Shown piece after piece: positions 34,472 to 42,785 of a DNA stretch of 64,000 nucleotides. The stretch covers positions 124,001 to 188,000 of the forward strand of contig NZ_JTDK01000001.1 of NCBI RefSeq assembly GCF_000802305.1, in the 5' to 3' direction. The notes under the pieces are model-generated. The model was not told where the DNA came from. It worked only from the letters and a program-made list of their open reading frames with translations, and did not search any database. This DNA comes from Microbacterium mangrovi. GTDB lineage: Bacteria > Actinomycetota > Actinomycetes > Actinomycetales > Microbacteriaceae. Both the position numbers and the translations under genes were made by a program. Every line of letters begins with the position of its first letter. Position 1 is the stretch's first letter.

Positions 34472-35974
34472 ATGCCGCTCTCCACGACCCTCGACTCCTC
34501 CGAGGTCTGGTTCGTCACCGGCAGCCAGTCGCTGTACGGCGACGACACTCTCCGCCAGGTCGCGGAGCAGTCGCAGGCGGTCGCGGCCGGGCTCGCCGGG
34601 CTGCCCGTGCGCGTGGTCTGGAAGCCCGTGCTCATCGAGCCGGACGGCATCCGTCGCCTCGCACTGGAGGCGAACGCGCGGGACGACGTGATCGGCGTGA
34701 TCGCGTGGATGCACACGTTCAGCCCGGCCAAGATGTGGATCGCCGGACTCGACGCGCTGCGCAAGCCGCTGCTGCACCTGCACACCCAGGCGAACGTCGA
34801 GCTGCCCTGGGCCGAGATCGACTTCGACTTCATGAACCTCAACCAGGCCGCGCACGGCGACCGTGAGTTCGGGTACATCCAGACCCGGCTCGGCGTCGCG
34901 CGCAAGACAGTCGTCGGGCACGTGTCGCACCCCGCGGTGCGGACGCAGATCGAGGACTGGCAGCGGGCGGCCGCCGGCTGGGCGGCATCCCGCGCCCTCA
35001 AGCTCGCCCGCTTCGGCGACAACATGCGCTACGTCGCGGTGACCGAGGGCGACAAGACCGAGGCCGAGCTGCGGTTCGGCGTGCAGGTGAACACGTGGGG
35101 TGTGAACGAGCTCGCCGAGGCGGTCGCGGCCGCCTCCGACGCGCAGGTCGACGCCCTCGTCGCCGAGTACGAGGAGTGCTACGACGTCGCGCCGGAGCTT
35201 CGCGGGGGCGGGGACCGGCACCGGTCGCTGCGCGACGGCGCGGCGATCGAGGTGGGCCTGCGCTCCTTCCTCGAAGCGGGCGGGTTCGGGGCGTTCACCA
35301 CGTCGTTCGAGGATCTCGGCGCCCTGACGCAGCTGCCCGGCCTCGCGGTGCAGCGGCTCATGGCCGAGGGATACGGCTTCGGCGCCGAGGGCGACTGGAA
35401 GACCGCGATCCTGGTGCGCATCGCGAACGTCATGGGTGCCGGGCGTCCGGGCGGGGCATCCCTCATGGAGGACTACACGTACGACTTGGTGCCCGGCGAC
35501 GAGAAGATCCTCGGCGCGCACATGCTCGAGGTGTCGCCGGTGCTGACCTCGCAGAAGCCGCGCCTGGAGATCCACCCGCTCGGCATCGGCGGCAAGGACG
35601 ACCCGGTGCGCCTCGTCTTCACCGCCGACCCCGGGCCGGCGCTCGTCGTGGCGATGAGCGACCTGCGAGATCGGTTCCGGCTCGTGGCGAACCTCGTCGA
35701 CAACGTGGAGGCCCCCGATCTGCCGAAGCTCCCGGTCGGCCGCGCGGTCTGGAAGCCGCAACCCGACTTCCCGACTTCCGCCGCCTGCTGGCTGGCCGCC
35801 GGCGCGGCCCACCACACCGTGATGACCAATAATGTGGGCATCGAGGTGTTCCGCGACTTCGCCGAGATCGCCGGCACCGAACTGGTCGTCATCGACGACG
35901 AGACCACGGTGCGCGGATTCCAGCGCGAACTCCGCTGGAACCAGGCGTACTACCGACTTGCACAGGGGTTCTGA
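34472..35974 (+). CDS. araA: L-arabinose isomerase
   Basis: A 500-aa enzyme that converts L-arabinose to L-ribulose. The opening [13 protein letters not shown], the [10 protein letters not shown] and the [11 protein letters not shown] segments are nearly diagnostic, and the metal ligand glutamates lie in the [15 protein letters not shown] region with later histidines near [10 protein letters not shown] and HHTVMT. The length is canonical. AAAGGA is upstream of the ATG. The following gene starts 1 bp after its stop. Confidence 0.96.
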   Translation: MPLSTTLDSSEVWFVTGSQSLYGDDTLRQVAEQSQAVAAGLAGLPVRVVWKPVLIEPDGIRRLALEANARDDVIGVIAWMHTFSPAKMWIAGLDALRKPLLHLHTQANVELPWAEIDFDFMNLNQAAHGDREFGYIQTRLGVARKTVVGHVSHPAVRTQIEDWQRAAAGWAASRALKLARFGDNMRYVAVTEGDKTEAELRFGVQVNTWGVNELAEAVAAASDAQVDALVAEYEECYDVAPELRGGGDRHRSLRDGAAIEVGLRSFLEAGGFGAFTTSFEDLGALTQLPGLAVQRLMAEGYGFGAEGDWKTAILVRIANVMGAGRPGGASLMEDYTYDLVPGDEKILGAHMLEVSPVLTSQKPRLEIHPLGIGGKDDPVRLVFTADPGPALVVAMSDLRDRFRLVANLVDNVEAPDLPKLPVGRAVWKPQPDFPTSAACWLAAGAAHHTVMTNNVGIEVFRDFAEIAGTELVVIDDETTVRGFQRELRWNQAYYRLAQGF

Positions 35975-35975
35975 G

Positions 35976-36926
35976 ATGGCAGACGTTCCCGCATCCGGCA
36001 CGCAGCACACGCTGCGATCCGGCGATTACGAGGCCGTGGTCGCGAGCGTGGGGGCATCCCTGCGCTCGCTCACCCACGCCGGCCGCGACCTGGTGGTCCC
36101 GTTCCGGGCCGACCAGGTGCGCCCCGCCTACCGCGGGGTGACCCTCGTGCCGTGGCCGAACCGGGTCGTCGACGGCCGGTACACCGACGCGGGCACGCAG
36201 TACCAGCTGCCCCTCACCGAACCGGAACGAGGCCACGCGCTGCACGGCCTCGGGGTCTGGCTGGACTGGGCGACGGTGGCTTCCGGCCCGTCGCACGTCG
36301 TGCTCGAGACGGTCGTCCAGCCGCAGACGGGGTACCCGTGGCGGCTGCTCGTGCGCACGGAGTTCACACTGGATGCCGACGGGGGACTCACCCAGACGGT
36401 GACCGCCGTGAACGAGTCCGACACGCCCGCGCCGTACGGGACCGGGCCGCACCCGTACCTGGTCGCCGGGGACGGGACCGTGGACGACTGGACGCTGGAG
36501 CTGCCCGCCGCCGACCTCCTGCAGGTGACGCCCGACCGGCTCGTCCCGATCTCGCTCGCGCCCGCGGCCACTGTCGACGCGGACCGCTTCGACTACCTCT
36601 CGCCCCGGCGGATCGGCCCGGCCGAGATCGATCACGCCTATACCGGCCTGCAGCGGGATGCCGCCGGCAACGCCACCGTGCGCCTCACGGACGCGGACGG
36701 CCGCGGTGTGGCGATCACGTGGGATGCCGCCTGCCCGTGGGTGCAGGTGCACACCGCCGACCTGATGCCGGGCGCTCCCGGTCATCGCGCCGGGCTCGCC
36801 GTCGAGCCGATGACATGTGCGCCGGACGCCTTCAACGCGGGGGAGTACCCGTACGACGCCGGCCTGCGGCACATCGCGCCGGGGGCATCCTCATCGGCCG
36901 GCTGGCGCATCCTCGCGATCCACTGA
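35976..36926 (+). CDS. Aldose 1-epimerase (galactose mutarotase-like)
   Basis: A 316-aa protein of the aldose-1-epimerase superfamily, which interconverts sugar anomers. RGVTLVPWPNRVVDGRY and HGLG (substrate His), the second His in GTGPHPYLVAG and a C-terminal VEPMTCAPDAFN with the catalytic Glu are present. It starts 1 bp after the araA stop, so is certainly in the operon. Its job is likely to supply the alpha- or beta-anomer of arabinose to AraA. Confidence 0.9.
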   Translation: MADVPASGTQHTLRSGDYEAVVASVGASLRSLTHAGRDLVVPFRADQVRPAYRGVTLVPWPNRVVDGRYTDAGTQYQLPLTEPERGHALHGLGVWLDWATVASGPSHVVLETVVQPQTGYPWRLLVRTEFTLDADGGLTQTVTAVNESDTPAPYGTGPHPYLVAGDGTVDDWTLELPAADLLQVTPDRLVPISLAPAATVDADRFDYLSPRRIGPAEIDHAYTGLQRDAAGNATVRLTDADGRGVAITWDAACPWVQVHTADLMPGAPGHRAGLAVEPMTCAPDAFNAGEYPYDAGLRHIAPGASSSAGWRILAIH

Positions 36927-36975
36927 CCCACACACCAGAATCCCGACATCACACCGACCCGGAGAGAAACCACTC

Positions 36976-37986
36976 ATGGAATACAGGTACCTCGGCAACA
37001 GCGGACTGAAGATCTCGGAGATCACCTACGGCAACTGGGTGACCCACGCCTCGCAGGTCGACGACAGCGCCGCGATCGCGACCGTGCACGCCGCGCTGGA
37101 TGCCGGGATCACGACGTTCGACACCGCCGACACGTATGCGAACACGGCCGCAGAGGTCGTGCTCGGCAAGGCGCTGGCCGGTCAGCGCCGCGAGTCGCTG
37201 GAGATCTTCACGAAGGTCTACTTCCCGACCGGCCCGAAGGGGCCGAACGACACCGGGCTGAGCCGCAAGCACATCCTGGAGTCGATCAACGGCTCGCTGA
37301 CGCGGCTCGGCCTCGACTACGTCGACCTCTACCAGGCGCACCGGTTCGACTACGAGACCCCGCTGGAGGAGACGTTCCAGGCCTTCGCGGACATCGTCCG
37401 CCAGGGCAAGGCGCTGTACATCGGCGTCTCGGAGTGGACGGCCGACCAGCTGCGCGCCGGCGCCGAGCTCGCCCGGGAGCTGCACGTCCCGTTCGTCTCG
37501 AACCAGCCGCAGTACTCGATGCTGTGGCGCGTGATCGAGGAGCGGGTGGTGCCGGCCAGCGAGGAGCTCGGCCTGTCGCAGGTGGTCTGGTCGCCGATGG
37601 CGCAGGGGGTGCTGTCGGGCAAGTACCTGCCCGGGCAGCCGGTTCCTGCGGGATCCCGCGCCACCGACGACAAGAGCGGCGCGGAGTTCATCAAGTCGTT
37701 CCTGCGTGACGACGTGCTCACTGCCGTCCAGCGGCTCAAGCCGATCGCCGACGAGGCGGGGCTCACGATGCCGCAGCTGGCGGTCGCGTGGGTGCTGCAG
37801 AACCCGAACGTCGCGACGGCGCTCGTGGGGGCATCCCGCCCCGAGCAGATCGCATCGAACGTCGCGGCATCCGGAGTGAAGCTCGACGCCGACACGATGG
37901 CCGCGATCGACGAGGCGCTCGGCGACGTCCCGGAGCGCGACGGCTCGCTGACCGACGGCGTCTCGCCCAGGACCCGCCTGGTCTGA
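36976..37986 (+). CDS. Aldo/keto reductase
   Basis: A 336-aa NADP-dependent aldo-keto reductase of the Kv-beta/YghZ type. The tetrad is seen at D49, Y54, K80 and the His in LYQAHRFDYE. WSPMAQGVLSGKY and the C-terminal NP segment bind cofactor. It lies 49 bp after the epimerase with GGAGAG before the ATG. An aldopentose or small-aldehyde substrate is plausible because an alditol oxidase follows two genes later. Confidence 0.88.
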   Translation: MEYRYLGNSGLKISEITYGNWVTHASQVDDSAAIATVHAALDAGITTFDTADTYANTAAEVVLGKALAGQRRESLEIFTKVYFPTGPKGPNDTGLSRKHILESINGSLTRLGLDYVDLYQAHRFDYETPLEETFQAFADIVRQGKALYIGVSEWTADQLRAGAELARELHVPFVSNQPQYSMLWRVIEERVVPASEELGLSQVVWSPMAQGVLSGKYLPGQPVPAGSRATDDKSGAEFIKSFLRDDVLTAVQRLKPIADEAGLTMPQLAVAWVLQNPNVATALVGASRPEQIASNVAASGVKLDADTMAAIDEALGDVPERDGSLTDGVSPRTRLV

Positions 37987-38040
37987 CGCCCCCGGGGCAT
38001 CCCGCCTCCCGATTCCATCCGCACACCTCCGAGGAACACC

Positions 38041-39546
38041 ATGCCCACCGCCCACGTCGAGCTCGACCGCCGATCCGTCATCGCCCCGATCAACCGCCGC
38101 CTGTTCGGCTCGTTCGTCGAGCACCTGGGTCGCTGCGTCTACGACGGCATCTACGAGCCGGGGCATCCCACGGCGGATGCCGACGGCTTCCGCCGCGACG
38201 TGGTCGACCTCGTCAAAGAGCTGGGATCGACCACGATCCGCTACCCCGGCGGCAACTTCGTCTCCGGGTTCCGGTGGGAGGACAGCGTCGGCCCGCGCGA
38301 CAAGCGCCCGGTGCGCCGCGACCTCGCCTGGCACTCGCTCGAGACCAACCAGGTGGGCCTCGACGAGTTCGCGCGCTGGCTGAAGCTCACCGGCTCCGAG
38401 CTGATGCTCGCCGTGAACCTCGGCACGCGCGGCATCGAGGCCGCCCTCGACCTGCTCGAATACGCCAACCACCCGTCCGGCACCGCGCTCAGCGACGAGC
38501 GCATCGCGAACGGGACGCCCGAGCCGCACGATATCCGCATGTGGTGCCTGGGCAACGAGATGGACGGCCCCTGGCAGACCGGGTACATGACGGCCGACGA
38601 CTACGGCAAGCTCGCCGCGCGCACGGCGGCCGCCATGAAGATGGCCGACAAGGACCTCGAGCTGGTCGTGTGCGGGTCGAGCGGGTCGGGGATGCCGACC
38701 TTCGGCGAGTGGGAGCGCGTCGTCCTCGAGCACGCGTACGACAACGTCGATTACGTGTCGTGCCACGCCTATTACCAGGAGCGCGGCGGCGACCTGGGGT
38801 CGTTCCTGGCCTCCGCGCTGGACATGCAGTACTTCATCGACACGGTGGTCGCCACCGCCGACCACGTCGGCGACAGGCGCAAGTCCAAGAAGCGCATCAT
38901 GCTCTCGTTCGACGAGTGGAACATCTGGTACCTGGATGAGCACCAGGCCTCGGACGAGGTAGGCGACCAGTGGCGCGTCGCCCCGCGTCAGCTGGAGGAC
39001 GTCTACTCGGTCGCGGATGCCGTGGTGCTCGGCGACCTGCTCATGACCCTGCTGCGCAACTGCGACCGCGTCACCGCGGCATCCCTCGCTCAGCTCGTGA
39101 ACGTCATCGCGCCGATCATGACGGAGCCGGGTGGGGATGCCTGGCGTCAGACCACCTTCTTCCCGTTCTCCGTCACGAGCCGCCTCGCTCGGGGCGCGGC
39201 GCTGCAGACCCGCGTCACCTCCGAGACGTACGAGACCGCCGTGCACGGCGAGGCGGCCCTGCTGGACGCGCTCGGCACCTTCGACGACGAGACCGGCACC
39301 GGGGCGGTGTTCCTCGTGAACCGCTCGACGACCGAGTCGCAGACGGTCACCGTGGATGCCCGCAGTCTCGGGGCATCCCGCATCGCCGAGGCGGTGACGC
39401 TGGCCGACGCCGACCCGTACGCCAAGAACACGCTCGCCGACCAGAACCGCGTGGGTCTCGCGCCGAACGCGTCGGCGGAGATCGCCGACGGCGTGGTGAC
39501 CGTGGTGCTGCCGCCCGTGTCCTGGACGGCGCTGTCGCTGGCGTGA
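38041..39546 (+). CDS. abfA: Alpha-L-arabinofuranosidase, GH51
   Basis: A 501-aa retaining glycoside hydrolase that releases L-arabinose from arabinoxylan or arabinan oligosaccharides. Acid/base Glu173 lies in GNEMDGPWQ and nucleophile Glu292 in SFDEWNIWY. IRYPGGNFVSGFRWED is a further GH51 hallmark. No signal peptide, so it acts on imported oligosaccharides. It lies 54 bp after the reductase and supplies the operon's substrate. Confidence 0.94.
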   Translation: MPTAHVELDRRSVIAPINRRLFGSFVEHLGRCVYDGIYEPGHPTADADGFRRDVVDLVKELGSTTIRYPGGNFVSGFRWEDSVGPRDKRPVRRDLAWHSLETNQVGLDEFARWLKLTGSELMLAVNLGTRGIEAALDLLEYANHPSGTALSDERIANGTPEPHDIRMWCLGNEMDGPWQTGYMTADDYGKLAARTAAAMKMADKDLELVVCGSSGSGMPTFGEWERVVLEHAYDNVDYVSCHAYYQERGGDLGSFLASALDMQYFIDTVVATADHVGDRRKSKKRIMLSFDEWNIWYLDEHQASDEVGDQWRVAPRQLEDVYSVADAVVLGDLLMTLLRNCDRVTAASLAQLVNVIAPIMTEPGGDAWRQTTFFPFSVTSRLARGAALQTRVTSETYETAVHGEAALLDALGTFDDETGTGAVFLVNRSTTESQTVTVDARSLGASRIAEAVTLADADPYAKNTLADQNRVGLAPNASAEIADGVVTVVLPPVSWTALSLA

Positions 39547-39611
39547 CGGCCACGTCGTAGAGTTCGAGGCGGGGCCGGTGCCGGCGCCCGCGAGATTTCG
39601 AGGAGGAACAG

Positions 39612-40844
39612 GTGACACTCACCAACTGGGCGGGGACATGGACGTTCGCGGCGGCCTTGGCCGACCATCCCCGCAGCGTCGGCGAGGTGCAGCGGCTGGT
39701 CGCCGAATCCGGCGGCGGTGTCCGGGCAGTGGGCACGTTCCACTCGTTCAACGACCTCGCTGAGGGTCGCACGCTGATCTCGCTGGCCGACATGCCGGAC
39801 GACATCGAGCTCGACGAGGATGCCGCGACCGTCCGGGTGCCCGCACAGCTGCCGTTCGCCCGGATCGCCGCCGCGATCGATGCGCGCGGGTGGGCGCTCG
39901 CGAACATGGGGTCGCTGCCGCACATCTCCGTCGGGGGAGCGACGGCCACGGCCACGCACGGATCCGGCCTCGCCAACGGCAACCTGTCGACCTCGGTGAC
40001 CGGCCTCGACCTGGTGACCGCCGACGGCGGCCTGCTTCACCTCGACCGCTCCGACCCGCGCTTCGCCGGTGCGGTCGTGCACCTCGGGATGCTCGGCGTC
40101 GTGACCCACGTGACCCTCGCCGTGCAGCCCGGCTACGAGGTGCGTCAGGATGTCTACCTCGACGTTCCGTGGCAGGCGGTGCTCGATGATCCCGCCGCGG
40201 TGTTCGGTGCAGGCTACAGCGTCAGCGTGTTCGGCCACTGGGGGACCGATGCCGTCCAGGTCTGGGTGAAGACCAGGCTCCCCGGCGACGAGGTGCCCGA
40301 CACCCGCTGGGGCGGTGATCGTGCCCGCGTGCAGATGCCGATCGTCGGCGACGACACCGACAACGTGACGGTGCAGGGCGAGCCCGGTCCGTGGCACGCC
40401 CGGCTGCCGCACTTCCGGTTCGACCGGCAGCCGTCGGCGCAGGGCGAGGAGATCCAGTCCGAGTACTTCGTGGACTTCGCCGACGCGACGGCCGCCCTGT
40501 CGGCCGTGCGCGCACTGTCCGACCGGATCGACCCGCTGCTGCTGATCACGGAGCTGCGCACCGTCGCGGCGGACGACCTGTGGCTGAGCACCGCGGCCGG
40601 TCGCACGTCCCTCGGCATCCACTTCACGTTCCGGCGCGAGGCGCCCGAGGTGAAGGCCCTGTTGCCCGAGATCGAAGCGGCGCTCGCGCCGTTCGCGCCG
40701 CGGCCGCACTGGGGCAAGTGGTTCGCGATGAGCGAGCTCGGCGGGCTCTACCCGCGGTTCGAGGATGCCGCGGCCCTGGTGCGCGAGCTCGATCCTGACG
40801 GAACGTTCCGCAACGACTACACGCGCCGGGTCCTCGGCCTGTAG
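39612..40844 (+). CDS. FAD-dependent alditol oxidase-like protein
   Basis: A 410-aa VAO/PCMH-type flavoprotein matching AldO/xylitol oxidase. The covalent FAD anchor corresponds to His44 in VGTFHSFNDLA. GSLPHISVGGATATATHGSG is the second flavin segment, and the C-terminal FRNDYTRRVLG is typical. It should oxidise a sugar alcohol to an aldose with production of H2O2. A TAGAGT -10 candidate at 39558-39563 could give it a separate transcript. Arabinitol or xylitol are natural guesses in this locus. Confidence 0.85.
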   Translation: MTLTNWAGTWTFAAALADHPRSVGEVQRLVAESGGGVRAVGTFHSFNDLAEGRTLISLADMPDDIELDEDAATVRVPAQLPFARIAAAIDARGWALANMGSLPHISVGGATATATHGSGLANGNLSTSVTGLDLVTADGGLLHLDRSDPRFAGAVVHLGMLGVVTHVTLAVQPGYEVRQDVYLDVPWQAVLDDPAAVFGAGYSVSVFGHWGTDAVQVWVKTRLPGDEVPDTRWGGDRARVQMPIVGDDTDNVTVQGEPGPWHARLPHFRFDRQPSAQGEEIQSEYFVDFADATAALSAVRALSDRIDPLLLITELRTVAADDLWLSTAAGRTSLGIHFTFRREAPEVKALLPEIEAALAPFAPRPHWGKWFAMSELGGLYPRFEDAAALVRELDPDGTFRNDYTRRVLGL

Positions 40845-40992
40845 CGGGGCGCCTCCACGTCGGCCGGCATCCGGTCGTCATCGCCGATCCCGAGCGCGGT
40901 TGCGTACCCGGGTCGCGCGGGGCGCCGTGTCGAGGGCGGCGCGAGGAGTCGATGCGGGTCGATCGGGATGAGCACCTTGTCTCGGAGGATCT

Positions 40993-41370
40993 TCATTCCG
41001 CGCCGCCCACCGTCGTGAGCGGGAGCGTCAGCACGGGCGTCGTCCGGGTGGTCGGCACGGTGGTCGTGACGCTCGAGGCCGTGCGCGGTGCACGGAGCCC
41101 GTCGCGGCGCGGACGCCCCGTCACGAAGACGGCCGCGACCGCGCAGGCGACGCCGAGCGCCGTCCAGGCGGGCCAGTAGATCTGCAGGGGGAGCGGGGCG
41201 CTGACGAGCGCCGCGGACGTGGCGAGGATGACGAACGCCCAGGACGTGCCGCGCCGGCGTCGGCGGACGGTGACGATGGCGGCGGCGGTGCCGACCGCGG
41301 CGAGGACGATGCCGAGCGCGCCGAGCCCGATGACGAGGCCGGTGACGCCGAGCGCGAGTGTCATGTGCAT
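40993..41370 (-). CDS. Small membrane protein, first gene of the box regulon
   Basis: A 125-aa protein with three hydrophobic segments in its first 80 residues and a Thr/Val-rich C-terminal tail. No family is recognised. The start MHMTLAL at 41370 is chosen because GGAG lies 7 nt upstream; a longer frame to 41460 lacks a site. Two ACTCAA boxes on the minus strand (41495-41490 and 41474-41469) precede a GAGGGT element, so it is divergently controlled with the downstream cluster. Confidence 0.7.
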   Translation of the reverse strand: MHMTLALGVTGLVIGLGALGIVLAAVGTAAAIVTVRRRRRGTSWAFVILATSAALVSAPLPLQIYWPAWTALGVACAVAAVFVTGRPRRDGLRAPRTASSVTTTVPTTRTTPVLTLPLTTVGGAE

Positions 41371-41425
41371 TTCTTTGCTCCGAATGAGGGTGAAGCGGGA
41401 CGCGAGCAGCGTCGGCCGCCCCCTC

Positions 41426-41495
41426 ACCCTCCCAGGAGGGAAAGGCGGAACCTCCTGCATCCAGGTCTTTGAGTGCGTTCGGCCGCTTTTTGAGT
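41426..41495 (-). promoter_or_regulatory. Box array A: ACTCAA pair and -10-like element
   Basis: Reading the minus strand, ACTCAA at 41495-41490 and at 41474-41469 are exactly 21 bp apart. GAGGGT at 41431-41426 starts 43 bp after the proximal box. It drives the minus-strand membrane protein gene and is back to back with array B. Confidence 0.7.
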
Positions 41496-41551
41496 GCTGG
41501 TTCGGATTTCTTGTGCAGGAGGGGACGCACCACGAAAAGGAGAGGGGTGCT

Positions 41552-41622
41552 ACTCAAAACGCGAAGATCTGCACTCAACGACCGGGATTCGCCGATCCGG
41601 GCGCCACCCCGATGCCTACGCT
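41552..41622 (+). promoter_or_regulatory. Box array B: ACTCAA pair and TACGCT -10
   Basis: ACTCAA at 41552-41557 and 41573-41578, 21 bp apart. TACGCT, a TANNNT -10, starts at 41617, 44 bp after the proximal box. The gene at 41667 follows with GGAGG 6 nt before its ATG. Confidence 0.75.
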
Positions 41623-41666
41623 CGACTCCTCGGTCGGTGCGGCCGATTCGATCCCGGAGGACGCCC

Positions 41667-42482
41667 ATGAACGATGCATCCCACGATCGCGGTCCGCAGC
41701 GGTCGATGCAGGAGGACGCCGTCGTCTTCCGCGCCGAGCTGGTGCGGTCGGCACGGGCCGGCTCCACCTGGGTGGCAGCAGGAATCATCGCCGCCATCAC
41801 GATCGGGCTCGCCGTCGTCGTGGCGCAGGCCGTCACGGGGGCGGCGGTTCCCGCGATGCAGGTGGTGTTCGCGCTGGTGAAGCCCGCGATGATCGGTGCC
41901 GGGATCTGCGGGGCGATCTCGGTCGGGCGCACCCCGGGCGCTCTCGCGGTCGGATCGCCCTCCTCGCGGCCGGGCGCCCACGTCGCCGCCGGCGCCGCGT
42001 TCGGCACCGCCGTGTTCGTCCTTTCCGCGGCGACCTACGCGGGCTCCGTTCTCGTGGTCTCGCCGATCCTCACCGACAAGGGCATCGGACTCGACGCGGG
42101 CAGTTTCGGCGCGACGTGGCTTCCGGTGTTCGCGGCCGCGCTGTCGACCGCGCTCCTCGGCGTCCTCGGACGAGCGATCGGCAGCGTCCTCCCGTCACGG
42201 CGCACGGCCGTCATCACGACCGTGGGGCTCCTGTTCGTGCTGCCGCTGACGGTCGACCTCGGGTACCTGCTGGCGGCCAGGCAGCAGTGGATCTACGACC
42301 TCACCGCCGTTCTGCCGCTCGCGGTCGCGAAGAACGTCGTGTTCGCCGACGAGCCCGGGACGGCACAGCTCCCGTCGGTCGTCGCGCTCTGCACCCTGGT
42401 GGCGTGGGTCCTGGCGGCCGCGACCTTCGCCTGGCTGCGCTCGCGCGCAGTGGAGAGCCGGACCGCGCAGACGCCACGCTGA
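41667..42482 (+). CDS. Multi-spanning membrane protein, ABC-2-permease-like
   Basis: A 271-aa integral membrane protein with about six hydrophobic helices and a charged N-terminus. The helix pattern and the PTRRTAVI-type loops resemble ABC-2 permeases, but no ATPase gene is adjacent, so this is weak. ATG 41667 is fixed by GGAGG 6 nt upstream. It is preceded by array B and followed by array C. Whether it works with an ATPase encoded elsewhere is open. Confidence 0.65.
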   Translation: MNDASHDRGPQRSMQEDAVVFRAELVRSARAGSTWVAAGIIAAITIGLAVVVAQAVTGAAVPAMQVVFALVKPAMIGAGICGAISVGRTPGALAVGSPSSRPGAHVAAGAAFGTAVFVLSAATYAGSVLVVSPILTDKGIGLDAGSFGATWLPVFAAALSTALLGVLGRAIGSVLPSRRTAVITTVGLLFVLPLTVDLGYLLAARQQWIYDLTAVLPLAVAKNVVFADEPGTAQLPSVVALCTLVAWVLAAATFAWLRSRAVESRTAQTPR

Positions 42483-42510
42483 GCCCCAGGCCCCCGTCAC
42501 GGGGTGCGTT

Positions 42511-42623
42511 GCACAGAAAAGCGCGCGGACTACTCAATATCCCCGAATCACCACTCAATCCGGGGCTGGGACCACTCAATTTCCACGCAACCGCCGGTTC
42601 GGCCATGTGCGCCCGGTTAGCGT
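42511..42623 (+). promoter_or_regulatory. Box array C: three ACTCAA boxes and TAGCGT -10
   Basis: ACTCAA at 42532, 42553 and 42574, each 21 bp apart, with a degenerate GCACAG one further step upstream at 42511. TAGCGT starts at 42618, 44 bp after the last box. The 304-bp gap before the penicillin-binding protein gene contains nothing else recognisable apart from about 155 nt of 5' leader. Confidence 0.8.
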
Positions 42624-42785
42624 TTCGGTGCTCGTGCGCCTCTGCGCACGGTGCGTCCGGGACCACAGGGGGTGACCCGGAGACAGTCCCTCGAGCTCGC
42701 GCTCGATCACCCGCAGACGGGGCTCGCAGCCGGCCGAGGCTATCGAGCCGGCGGTCGCGCCTGCACACACGATCTGGATCGTCCT

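Noticed and set aside
41667..42482. Confident call as an ABC permease
   Set aside because: No ATPase is adjacent and no permease motif is clear; kept as a membrane protein.
42651..42785. Upstream in-frame GTG start for the PBP
   Set aside because: The extra 45 residues are not PBP-like and would precede the membrane anchor.
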